Shown: positions 34,901-45,800 of the stretch, piece by piece
How positions within the stretch are numbered: the stretch's first letter is position 1
Layout: every line of letters starts with the position of its first letter
Assembly: GCA_001465935.1 (NCBI GenBank)
Contig: LNKV01000009.1
Location: forward strand, 372,001 to 436,000
Direction: 5' to 3'
Source of the DNA: Clarireedia homoeocarpa
Lineage: Eukaryota; Ascomycota; Leotiomycetes; Helotiales; Rutstroemiaceae
Length of the DNA: 64,000 nt
Program-made: the position numbers and the translations under genes
The notes under the pieces: model-generated
What the model was told of the DNA's origin: nothing
What the model saw: the letters and a program-made list of their open reading frames with translations, nothing else
Databases searched by the model: none

Positions 34901-35317
34901 GTAGTTGACCGTGGTGTCACAGAGTCTCGCTCTTGGGATTTCTTCCTGCAAGCACATGGTTGTCTAAAGGGTACAGCTCGTCCATGTCACTACTATGTTA
35001 TCCTGGATGAGATCCTCAAATTCCGGAAGGTTAAACCTCCTCATAAGAATAGCGCAGACTCCCTGGAGGATTTGACCAACAATATGTGCCATCTGTTTGG
35101 CAGGGCTACGAAAGCTGTCAGTCTTTGTCCTCCAGCATACTACGCTGATCTGCTTTGCACCCGCATGAGATGCTATCTTTCAGACCAATATGACCCGACA
35201 GATAGAGCATCCACACCCAGTGTAACAGGATCAGTCACCAGTTCCACCTTCCTGGCTGGCATGGCCCAGCAGATTCAAGTCCATCCAGATATTGCAGAAT
35301 CCATGTTCTTCATCTAG
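31967..35317 (+). CDS. Argonaute, RGG-rich N-terminus, DEDH slicer residues
   Basis: Small-RNA-guided Argonaute of the fungal QDE-2/Ago1 group, acting in RNA silencing. Model: 31967-32274, 32325-33463, 33516-33757, 33809-35317; 1065 residues. Residues 1 to about 95 are almost only Gly, Arg and Asp (RGG/GDRGG repeats). Then come the N domain, linker, PAZ region (NAYISVFDYFKKKYPKFVLG), MID and PIWI. The catalytic tetrad is complete: D783 (VVGLDVTHP), E825 (SRAEMVNG), D858 (YRDGVSEGQY) and H957 (TARPCHYYVI), so slicing is likely. A guide-binding MID stretch is visible as VIICGKRHHTRF within PIWI and the C-terminus is the usual ESMFFI. Classical start MSWDPRGGRG. Which of several fungal Argonautes it is cannot be told. 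Confidence 0.95.
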
Positions 35318-36383
35318 AGAAGCCACCTAGGTTTGAAACTATGGATCAATTCCTCTCGATTCGCTATTCACCACACGACACTCACTTTCTTTGCTTAGAT
35401 CTCACTTCGATCTTGGGTGATACAGCAATGAATTTTCAGCAGCCAGCCGCCTCATTCCCACTTGATATTTGCGCGTCAAAGCAATTCAGCAAGCTATGTA
35501 GCACACACTGTCCTTATCCTTACCGTCAGCTATCATTTATTTCGGTTCTAGTCATGGGATCCATAGCAATGATGATGGGTGATGGTTTTTCTTAACAGGA
35601 ATTCTTATTTCTCTGGATACTTACCTTTATTCAACCAGCTCAACTCAACCCAAAAATAGAAATTCAACTTTCTTTCATACCGTGCTTGCATATTTCTGAC
35701 CACCTGGAATGTGACTGGTACGTTAGGACGCCCTTTTTTCCTATCTTGGAAGGAGGCCTCCTGATTAACCTGCACGCGCGGAACGCCTTTTTACTTTTTG
35801 ATATGCATGTCTAAGTTTCGCGATATATTTTCATTTTTGGGACGTGATTGTGCCATTCCTGCAGGGTCATACATTTTTCAAGCATTTGCTAAGGAGTGAT
35901 AGCCACGCATTTTGCTACGCTTCTCTTTTCGTTATCTTCGTTACCTTGAAGTGTTGATTTAACTTGGGTATATGATCGTCAGAACAGTGTATGATTGAGC
36001 TCACATCCGACCTTCTCCTCGACTTTACAGCTTATTTTGGTTCAATAAATTTGCATTCTTCTCGTCTTATGTTATTTTCAGGCCGCGTCCCTCATACCTC
36101 CTCCCGAGCTGCTCGCTCGCTCACACCGCAAGTTTTACGTTGTATAACTAGCTGCACGTCCATCTCCCGACTGGCTTAGGAGATTTGCTAGGACTTTTTA
36201 TGCTAGACTGTATCAAATAGATATCATCTTTTGCGAATTAAATCAGTATTTGGTATTGGTCTAGCCGGGCCTTTTCACATCGATTTCCGAATTCGACTTT
36301 TGTCATCCCCTTATTCGATATCATACATACTTCCACCCTCAGCGCCTCCCCCAACGACATCCCTCATACAACTCCTCCTAAAA
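35318..36383. other. Intergenic, Argonaute 3' flank
   Basis: 1.07 kb between plus-strand genes; includes the Argonaute 3' UTR and the leader of the small secreted protein. No gene or notable repeat. Confidence 0.55.
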
Positions 36384-37308
36384 ATGCCCAGCTCATCATC
36401 ATCATCCTCACTCCTCACTCCTCCACTCATCCTACCCGCCGCTAAAACTCCTCGCATCTTCCCCCTCATCCTCCTCCTCGCCCTCATCAGCAGCATAATC
36501 ACCAAACCCGCTTCCGCGTGTCTCACCTACAACGCAGTGTTCCCGTTCGACGAGGACCAGCCATTTGTAGCGGAGATTATCGATAATGGCGTTAGGACTT
36601 GCTGGATCAATATGACGTATACACGACATTGGCGTTTGCAGGTTATTGAGAATGGGGGATGGAGAGGGAGTGAGGAGTGGGAGGTGGGTTTTTTGTTCTT
36701 AAATTTTGCGTTTTTCCGGGGGAGCCTTTGGTGATTCATTTAAGATGGAGAGAGGAAGGATAGGGAAGGGAACAGCTTGAGAGAGGGAAAGGGGGAGAGA
36801 GGGGGAAAGGGGGAGAGAGGGACAGAGCATAAACGAGGAGACGGAATTAGGTCAATGCTGACCAAATACAGTGGAAACCATGGAGATTCGAATGCACAGA
36901 GAAAGAATGGGAAGGCAAGCTCAAGCCAAATGTTACAGTACGTTTCCCCCGCCAAATTTTTTTCTCTCTCTCATCCCCTTTCCCCACTCGTTACACATAT
37001 CCACTTTCCTAAACCCCCTTCCCATCTCCCCCCCCTCTCCATCTATATCATACCCTTATCTTCCCTCTCCTCTCTTCTTGCCCCTCCCCTCCAAACCCCT
37101 CCACTCCCTCACAATACAACAGGACCGCAAATACCACGCCGAAGCCGGCGTCGGCCTCCGCGGCATCACGTACTACGCGCACGGCGAACGCTTCTGGTTC
37201 AATCCCGACGTGGTGGAGGATGTGGCCGGTGAGAGATGGGTGTATAGCAAGCGGTTGTGGTGTGTGGGGGAGGCGAAGGGGAAGGGGAAAGCGGTTGGGG
37301 GGAAGTAG
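36384..37308 (+). CDS. Small probably secreted protein, unknown function
   Basis: I do not recognise this family. Model: 36384-36683, 36872-36937, 37123-37308; 183 residues, all junctions phase 0 with donors GTGGGT and GTACGT and CAG acceptors. The N-terminus has a hydrophobic segment (IFPLILLLALISSIITKPASA) ending at a likely signal cleavage site before CLTYNAVFPFDEDQPF; the leader in front of it is long (about 25 residues), so a membrane anchor is possible. The mature part has four cysteines (CLTYN, CWINM, FECTEK, LWCVGE), many Trp/Tyr/Phe and one NMT glycosylation site, and ends in a Gly/Lys tail. Clean splicing, and the reading frame closing across three exons, argue that it is real. Effector-like by size, but no host role is shown. 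Confidence 0.68.
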
Positions 37309-38831
37309 GAAGGTGGAGGGAGGGGTGGAAAGGGGAGGAGGTATTTATACAGTGTTGTGCATTTGGCTTACTCGATTAATGAACAAAACAGGTTTGATTG
37401 ATAATGAAGAACGATGGCGAGGGCGAGGGCGAGGGAGGAAGGAGGCAAATATGTTACAGTTCTAAAGTACCCTCTCCTCCTCACTTGAACCTTCATCATC
37501 ATGACTTGGATACAGTGTGCGAGTGGTGTGGGAAAGAAAGTGCACAGGATGCTAGAGCTTGCTATTGCTGAGTTGCAAAGGCACCCGCACATACACACAC
37601 ACACACCTAGACGAGTGGCACACTCCTTCTTGTTCGGTTTCTGTTGATTTCTTTCTGCAATATGACTCTGAGAATAGCCACGTAGATAGTAAGTTATCTT
37701 TCTTCATTTCTCACCCAAGAAGTGATTAATCATTAAGAAATTTAATAAATATAGAAGTATCACATTCGCTCAAAAATCCTACCCTATCCTATCCTAACCC
37801 ACCCCATCCAACCCACCAACCAACCCTATATATGTAAATTCCATCCCATCCCATCCCATCCCAAATCCATCTTCCAAACCCCGATCAAACCAATCCAACC
37901 CTCAAACAAACAGCATCCAGCATCCCTGCCAAAAATAAAAATATAAAAATATAAAAGACATAAAACCAAGTTCAAATCCCAAATCCAAAGTCCATTTCCA
38001 ATTCGCACTCTCACATTCTCCCCCCCCTTCTTTCCTCCCTCATTCCATTCCAATCGCCACCAAACGCGCGCGCGCGCACGCACACCAAAAAAAAAAAAAT
38101 TATTACAAGAAGGGAAGCAAAGAGTAGAAGAACGGACAGACAGACGAACGGGATGTAAGGGTACTGTACAAGACAGATAGTACAAGATGGCAATGAGGAG
38201 ACCCCGAGAAATGCGAAACTCCGATAAAAACACCATTCCCATCCCATCCCCATCCTATCCCGTGCCGTCCGACCCTAAAAAGTCCGTACTCCGTGCAAAC
38301 CCTTCATGCATGATGCGCAAAGATGACAACGACAATGGCGAGAGAAAAAACGACGACAACGGAAAAAACGACAACAGCAGTAATAGCAACAGTAGGACTT
38401 TTGATCCAATCCTAGCCCAGCTATCTTCGCGAAAGAAGATAAGCTTCATTTTTCCGCAAATAGGAATAGGAATGGGAATAGGAATAGTGTCCATCCATCC
38501 AACCGTATGACTCTGCCATATGTCAGTTTGTATGTCTGCCATAGATTGCGCCTTTTCATTTACCTTTTGCCTTCCTACTGTACAACGCAGTATCGTACAG
38601 CACAGTACTCGAATCCCAGTCAACACCAAATTGTGCAATAGAAAAGGAAGTATGGGTAAGCAATATTCCGACATCGACATGAACCGAAAATCGAATGATT
38701 TCCTTTCTTTCCGTCTCTTTCCATTAACCAGACTTCTCTTTTTCTCTTTCTCGAAGATCTTTCTTTACTTGCTTGCTTTGTTGACCGATTGATCGAGAGA
38801 AAGATGAAGAGAAACGTTGCTATTTCCAGCC
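37309..38831. other. Intergenic with simple repeats
   Basis: 1.5 kb between convergent genes. Contains ATCCC units near 37841-37862, a GC/CA dinucleotide run followed by 13 A's near 38065-38099, and GGAATA units near 38460-38488. No gene supported. Confidence 0.6.
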
Positions 38832-40712
38832 TCACTCCCACCTCCCCTCAATCTCCCCCGCCTTCGCACCCGCCACTCGCCTTGCACTACCACTCCCGGA
38901 ACCATACAGCAGCTCCATTAACTTCTCCTTCTGCTTCTCTCTCACGCGCCCCAGGTACACACTCGCGTCTTCCAGACCTTGGATCTGCTCTTCAATCCGG
39001 ATCGTGCTGGAGTTGGTCTTGACGAGCGGGCTAACGATTTTCTGTCGCATGTAATCAAGGTTCGTGCGCAGGGTGAGAAGCTTCCCGTTGTGATCGAGCA
39101 GTATGGATTTATTCTGGAGAGTCTTCGATCGGATAGTGGAGAGCAATTTTTTATTCTTCTCAAATTTATGGAGAGTACCAGCTGAGGGGCCGAGGAGCTT
39201 AGTCCAGAGCGACGAGAGGAGTTTGTCCTCGTCCATTTCTTGGGTGTCGAGCTCGCGCGAGGCGCTGCGAGCGACGGCTTTGAATTGGTTGTCGATTTGT
39301 TCGAAGATGGCGAAGATGTGTAGGATGTGGGTGAGTTCGGAGCTGACGGCTTCCTCGATGGCGGAGAGGAACTCGTTGAAGGTTCTTTGGAGGGTGCGCC
39401 GGATTCGTTGGGGGCCTGTCATGCCGAAGATGTTGGTTGCGACAGCACCGATTTTGGTGGGGGTGCCAGCGGGGGTTTCTAGAACACCGACGCGGCTGAG
39501 CATGCTGTGGATGTTATCGAAGGCGTGATTGAGAGTCGATGGTGGTGTGTGCTGTAGTTGGCCAAGCTCACGTCTGATCCAATCCATGACGATCAGGAGA
39601 CTGCGCATGTTAGTCGATATTCACGTCATAAGAAGAAAGGAAATAGTACCCATCGACGTCACCACCCACATTTGTGGACAGTCTAGCCATCTCAAGAGAT
39701 AAAGTCTTAAGGCTCTCACTTAACTCGTCAAGTTGAGCAACGATAACTGGCGCAGAGGTCATGTTTGTGGAGCGCAAACTCTCACTGAGATCCCAGACCG
39801 CCATACTTGTTAGTTGTATGTCACCAGTATGTTGCATTCCATTTTCAGCATAGTAAATCAAAGGTTCAAAAGATCTCGCAAGTCCAGCGACTCTGACGAG
39901 GTCGGGCACTGGTGGTAATTGTGTGGGTTGGAAGAGGCTTCGCATTGTTAAAATAGATAATAAAAGAGCCATAAAAGCAGTGCATAATGAAGTCCACGAG
40001 CTTGTGACTCGGGAAAATGTTTGGCTCATTTGTGAGAAAGCAGCCTCGATAGGTTCAGTACGATGTTGTACTTCTGTTTTAAATGCGAATCGAATGACTT
40101 TTTATATATTAGCATATGGACCAATACGATCACACCAAGTTTCATACAGTTGTTCGGGTGGTTCTCCATCGCTGGAACAATTGTGCCATCGTGGCTTTCT
40201 TCTTGCTTGACTACCGTACCATATGATTTTTCAAAATCCCCATTTGTCGCATGATATGGACTTGGTGAAGGACTTCTCTTCTTCTCCGGCGATATTGAGC
40301 CTGTTGGTAATCTTGTCCTGACCGCGGTCGCAAGCGCAGCCTCACCTTCTCCTTCATCCGCGCTTTCATATTCTGGACTGCTCTCTCTTGAAACTCCACG
40401 TGCTTTAGGCCTCTTCGCAAGATCCTTTCCATGTATATTATTAATGGTATGCCGGTTCCAAAAGCCGTTCGTTCGATTGCCGTTTTCCTCTCTTCTCCAC
40501 GCTGGAGGACTGTAGCCACCTACTGATGCCGAGTCCGCTTGATCCTCCGAGTCCGAGTCGTTGCGAAATCCCGAGTGTTGGGAAGGATAACCAAAGTGGT
40601 GAGGGTGATGGTGTTCGATCTCGATACTTCCTTGCTCGAAGTCCTCCAGCGAAGCGTTTAGAGACGGATGGGCGTCGAACATCCCTTCTAGCTCTTCGAT
40701 CGTCGTCCCCAT
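38832..40712 (-). CDS. Uncharacterised single-pass membrane protein
   Basis: No family recognised. Model: 40148-40712, 39650-40097, 38832-39600; 593 residues. The 50-base first intron uses GTATGA and a GCTAAT...AAAAAG end; the second uses GTACTA and CTAAC...GCAG; both keep phase. Residues 1-188 are hydrophilic and low in order (His, Ser, Asp, Glu rich; start MGTTIEELEGMFDAHPSLN). Next, VQHRTEPIEAAFSQMSQTFSR leads into one hydrophobic segment (SLCTAFMALLLSILTMRSLF), and the remaining 350 residues look alpha-helical, with heptad-like stretches such as ELSESLKTLSLEMARLSTNV and a late NLDYMRQKIVSPLV. This could be a nuclear-envelope or organelle coiled-coil protein, but that is a guess from architecture. 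Confidence 0.75.
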
Positions 40713-41137
40713 GATGTCTGCCACGCTCAACTATTGCGGTATTTGTCGCGCTTGGTAGTGGATGATTCCGGACGTGTAAAACGTAGAGATACGCGAAGGA
40801 TATGATGGTGAACGCGAGGAAGGTACTGGGTGCGATGGTGAGATTGATCAGTGAAATGTGGACGTGATTCTGGACAGTAAATATGGACATGACACTCCAA
40901 AAGGCGACTCTCTGTCTTTCGGACTTGTTCACAGTCGCGTAATCAAACTTAGGCTACGACTGTATGTATTATGACTTTGCGATGCGATTGAGATAGGTTT
41001 GAAGAATGCGCAAGTGAATTGTTATCTCATTGATAGCGATAGTCATGAGTGAAGTGGAGACGTGAGTAGTGAGTAATGGGGGGGTTCTTCGAGAAACGGG
41101 AGTGAGGGCGGTGGTACCACACGGGGTCTAGGAATCT

Positions 41138-41182
41138 AGGTAGGATAGGTAGGATAGGTAGGATAGGTAGGATAGGTAGGAC
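41138..41182. repeat. AGGTAGGAT tandem repeat, five units
   Basis: Five consecutive 9-base units AGGTAGGAT, the last ending in C. Confidence 0.9.
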
Positions 41183-41504
41183 GATAAAGAGGGCGATAGA
41201 AGAAAAGAGGTTAGCGCAATTGACTAGATTGGAGGGGAATGAAGGGAGAGAGCAAGGTTAATGGGAAGAAGAGTGGAGGGTCATGAGAGTTGTGAGGGCT
41301 ATGAGGGCTATGAGGGCTATTGAAGGTTGAGAGCAAGGGTAGCGGAGGGCAGAAGAGAAGTGGAGGGGAAGAGATGAGGGCAAAGGAGTAACGTGCAGCT
41401 GCAGGTCGATAAGTAGACGCGATAGGCTATAGAGACAGGTCGCTCGTTCGAGTGCTCATCAGGCGTCACCTGCAACCTGTAACCTTTAACCTGGTGGGAT
41501 TTAT

Positions 41505-41660
41505 GAGAGAGCCAAAGAGAGAGCTAGAGAGAGAGCCAAAGAGAGAGCTAGAGAGAGAGCCAAAGAGAGAGCTAGAGAGAGAGCCAAAGAGAGAGCCAAA
41601 GAGAGAGCTAGAGAGAGAGCCAAAGAGAGAGCCAGAGAGAGCCAAAGAGCCAAAGACATA
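41505..41660. repeat. 24-bp purine-rich tandem repeat
   Basis: Units of GAGAGAGCCAAAGAGA plus GAGCTA; the GCTA marker repeats at 41523, 41547 and 41571, a 24-base period. Being a multiple of three, it reads as the octapeptide REPKRELE on the plus strand, but no start, splice or homology supports a gene. Confidence 0.88.
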
Positions 41661-41723
41661 AAAGAGACACTGCCACTCACTCACTGCCTACAGATGGAAC
41701 GAGAGAAAGACTAAGATCTTACA

Positions 41724-41795
41724 AGTCACTCGCTCACCAGTCACTCGCTCACCAGTCACTCGCTCACAAGTCACCAGTCACTCGCTCGCTGTCAG
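41724..41795. repeat. AGTCACTCGCTCACC repeat, 15 bp
   Basis: AGTCACT starts at 41724, 41739 and 41754, then continues with degenerate units to about 41795. Confidence 0.85.
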
Positions 41796-42825
41796 TCGCC
41801 GTAATACGGTCGGTACAAGAATACAGCACAAGATACAAGACTAATCGATTCGCTCTGAAACCAACTACGTAGTTAGCGTCTACCGAGGGATAAAACCAAC
41901 GGCCTAATTTCCAAGGTAATACGATTCCATACCCTTTACCAGCCACTCGAATTTCCTTCTTCCCATCTATTCTCGCCTCTCTCCCTCTGTCCTCCCTTTG
42001 CTCATAAGAACAAGAGGAACCTGGGAAAAGAGGGAGGGGCATCCAAGTCAGTCACATCACTCCTCTTACACAACGTCCTCAAGCCACGAGCGAGTAACTT
42101 GGCTACCCCAGTCGTCTATTCTTAAAAGTTGCTGCGTTGGCCATCCTTTAAACCACATCTGGCAAAAGTGGTGATCATCTCCAACAAAGCTGGTCCAATC
42201 ATTTTGCCCCTCTACCCAATGTGGAGAGTCTCACTCGCGTATCCCTTGAACTTTTTATCCAATGATATCACCAACGGTAGCTAGCCCATGAAACGCCGGG
42301 ATTACCCATAATCCAGATCGGGCGCATCTCCCACCACACCTCCCTCAATACCATTCCGTCTTTTGCTCCAAAAGGTGTCGAAGTATCTTCTTCTCTCTTT
42401 TATCATATGTCAGTAGATGCAGTGAACCCATTTCCAACCCTATCAGAAAGTCCTTGAAAAACCGCATTCACCAAGTCCCTTTTCCCCCTATTGTCTGTCA
42501 CCTGAAGGTAAAGGCAAGAAAAAGGCACTCCAAAAAAGACAGTATTGTAGGACATTCAATGCCTTTTCATGCATGATGTGCCTATCTACTATGCTACTAC
42601 CTATGCTATGCTGATACAAACTATTACTACAAGATTTCAAGGCCCTTCTTATTTTGATTTTTTTGAATCCTCCTTCCCGTGCTCGCTACCCCGTCACTTG
42701 ATTGATTTCATAGGTATCGTATCAATTTCAATGACAGTATTGTAGAAATTTAAATTCCCTCCCTTTCCCGTGTTTCGAACCGCGTTGATTGTACCTGAGA
42801 TATTCTGTGCCCAATGATCCAAGAC

Positions 42826-45800
42826 TCATCTCCCACCCGCCATCACGCTCTTATAATACCCCAAACTCAAGTCAATTGTGTGCTTCAAATATCTGTCCTC
42901 TGTAAGAGGTAGTCGCAAGACCTTTGGAAGATCCACATTCTGTTGTAAATAATTAGAATCAATGCAGAAAATGGGCCACGTGGATGTCCTTACCTCGCCC
43001 TTCTTTGATAATTCCACTACTGTCTTCGCTACTACTCCACTCATGGTTTCGATAGCTACGGTCTCCATAAAAGCGGGGTGATGAGCATCCTCGACAGCTG
43101 CCGGTAGCCCAGCCAACAATCTCTCGAGCACGCGGAGGTTAAGTACTTGGCTCTTTTTCTGCGATTCAAGCAGGGTTAGATAGTCTCGATAAATTTCACC
43201 GCCGAGATGCCAATCGGAGATAGCATTTTCTTTGCCCTCGAAATCAGCGAGAAGGCTACGAAGAGTACTGTAATCATACTCGATGATTGTTTTTGGCGCG
43301 ACTTCTCTGGCAAATGTACGATGCGCCTCATCGAAGAGACCGGCTTTGATTAAACACTCGACTTCTCCTAAAGGCTCTTTCTTGACGCTGCGCATGTAGA
43401 GAGCTTTAGCTTCCCAGATCCATGAAGTAGGGATTTTGAAGTTTTGTACCAGAGTAGTAAAGCTCTGGCTATCATCGGAACCGATGCGTCCAGCATGACG
43501 GGCAAGATGATCTTGAATAGATTTCGCACGGGCGTTCTTGTCAGACAGATGGAGTAGTACGAAAATTGCATCCAACCAATGCCCTTCCCCATTGAGTTGA
43601 GCGGCAAATGCTAAAGTGGTTTGGTCCTTCTTCTCATCCGCTGCTTCACGGTAATCCATAGAAGAAAATGAAGTGAGGGCTCGACTCAATTGCCATGAAA
43701 GGCGCATATCCAGAGGCGATAGCTGTGAGTTTTCTGGCCGTATGATAGCCTCAAGATCGGCATCTTCGTAAGCGTACAGCTTCAACAAGCCCCAAAGAAG
43801 ATCCTCGCGTTGCTCAACTTGATTATCTTTCCATAACTTGGGAATTCTTTGTTCAACATACCACGCCTGGGGTCGCGAAGTCTCCTTGTCCTGAACCATG
43901 TCCTCAGAGAAGCTCTTGACGGCATCATCAATATCATCAGTTGTTTTGATAGCATACCAAAGTCTCATTCCAAATGCTTGTCGCCAATCAAGACCAAATC
44001 GCTTCGAGATTATAAATGACTCAATGCGATCCTCTGGAGCTCCTTTCGCGCCGTCGCAGATACAAACATTGCCCGCAAGGAGCTCGTAAAGAGCTCGAAT
44101 AGGTTGACTGAACTCGGCTAAGACTTTGGATTTCTGCCACTGCGCAAGCTGTTCCCGGATATCTTTCTTGACGCTTTCCTTGCCACCAATCATTGCAACA
44201 AGTGTGGCCAAATGGAAGTTCTTGCCATTCACGAGATGCCCACAAGCCTCCGGGATATTGTGGCCTGATAATGCGGCTATTGCCTTCTCCTCATTTGACC
44301 TAGCCATAGCAACCTGTTGAGCAGCTGCTTGATCAACTAGCTTCTGCCAGAACGCCGACAATTTGTCTTTGCGCAGGCGCTCAAGCGCGTTATCAATGTG
44401 CTCAAGATCCGCTGGAATATTAACTGAATCAAAAAGGATGCTTGCAAGCTCCCAGACCAGTTTTTCATGAGCTACGGCAGGATCACGGGCATTTTGGTTA
44501 TCGAAGAAGTCGAGAAATGAGTAAGAATCTGGCAATGTTGCGAATGGAATCCCATCCAAGTTCTGAATAATGGTCAAGGCCTGGTGTTTCTTCAGCGCAT
44601 CTGGAGAGGACTCGTTGGAAAACTTGGCGAAACGAATGTCTCTACTCTCTGATACGATGCAACCTTTCTGAATGGTGAGCAAACCATCCTTTTCACGAGC
44701 TCGTCTCGACTTGCTCATGGACTTGATGTCTGAGGAAGCTGCATAGACTAATGTGCCATCCGGTCCCCAGCTGGGCTTAAGAGAATCGTGAAATGCACGA
44801 TCGGCGTCCGACATGGTAGATTCATCTTCACCAAAAATCGTTTTCTTGTGGTAAGGTTTCTGTAGATAAATTTTTAGCATTCTGCTACATATTTTGCTAC
44901 ATACATGATTGGGCTCAACTGGCGGCCCCATTATCCACCTTTACTTCATCGTACACAAAATCAAAACTAGGAAGGAGCACAAACCTCAAAATTATCACCT
45001 CTCTTGAGAACTGCTTTGATCGGGCTTGCTGGCTTGAACATTTCATGGTGAAGTTCCATGATTGAGCCAAATCCATGCGTGTTTGAGAAATCCCGTTGTA
45101 GCGACACTGGCTCAAGTGGCACCAGTGTTTTCTGCTTCTCGTTTCCATGGACATCAATAAGACTTTTGAGCAAAGCACGATCCTGCTTTTTGGGGCTGAC
45201 AGTCGTCCTCAATGTGCTGGCCCAGTCGTTTGCAGCTAACAATTTTGGTTTGGATGGTGTTCCTGAGAGCTTTTGTGCTCTTTCCCTAGCTTTCCGAATA
45301 GAACCTGGTATCGTTACTTCCATTGTGTCGTCATCATCTTGCGAGTCATCCGTTTGCTCCGCGGTGTTGCCAGTAACTGGAAAAGAGCCCGCCATCTCTT
45401 GATCCACGAAACTGACAGATTCATCGTCTTGGAAAACGTCGTCTTGATCCATTGGCTCCTCGACTTCGCTTTCTGACCGTGAACCCACGGAGCGATCATC
45501 TAAAAAAGACTCCGCACCTTCGTTGATTGTTGCCTCCTCCATGTCTTCCTCCTCCTCCTCATCGTATACCTCTTGATTGTTGAAGGCTCCTGGGAGAACT
45601 TTGCGTTTTCTGAATTCGAAGGTGTCTTCTGGGTCCGACTCAGTTTCTGTCAAGTCCATTGATGATGCAAAAGATTCGTTGAAATTTTGAACCCTAGGAG
45701 TTCGATTGCGGGGAGTAGGTGTGTCAGGTGGAGCACTCAATGTACTGTTTCCAAAGTCACTGACATCATTGTTTTCCATCTCGTCGTCATCGTCGTCGTC

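Larger units (their letters stand above)
40713..42825. other. Intergenic, 2.1 kb, several tandem repeats
   Basis: Between the membrane-protein start and the NUP145 stop. Holds 9-, 15- and 24-bp tandem arrays and GAGGGCTAT units near 41290-41320. No gene supported; the open frame over the 24-bp array is repeat-driven. Confidence 0.6.

Noticed and set aside
29949..35317. A secondary-metabolite or silencing gene cluster linking the MFS pump and Argonaute
   Set aside because: No biosynthetic enzyme, Dicer or RNA-dependent polymerase gene is near; the adjacency looks incidental.
40441..40932. Minus-strand frame with a hydrophobic stretch upstream of the unknown membrane protein
   Set aside because: Overlaps the first exon of that gene in another frame and no junction connects the two.
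44862..44978. A separate micro-exon in NUP145 between 44862 and 44978 (VEPNH frame)
   Set aside because: A single intron from the GTTTGT donor at 44984 to the CTACAG acceptor at 44860 keeps phase without it, so the extra exon is unnecessary.
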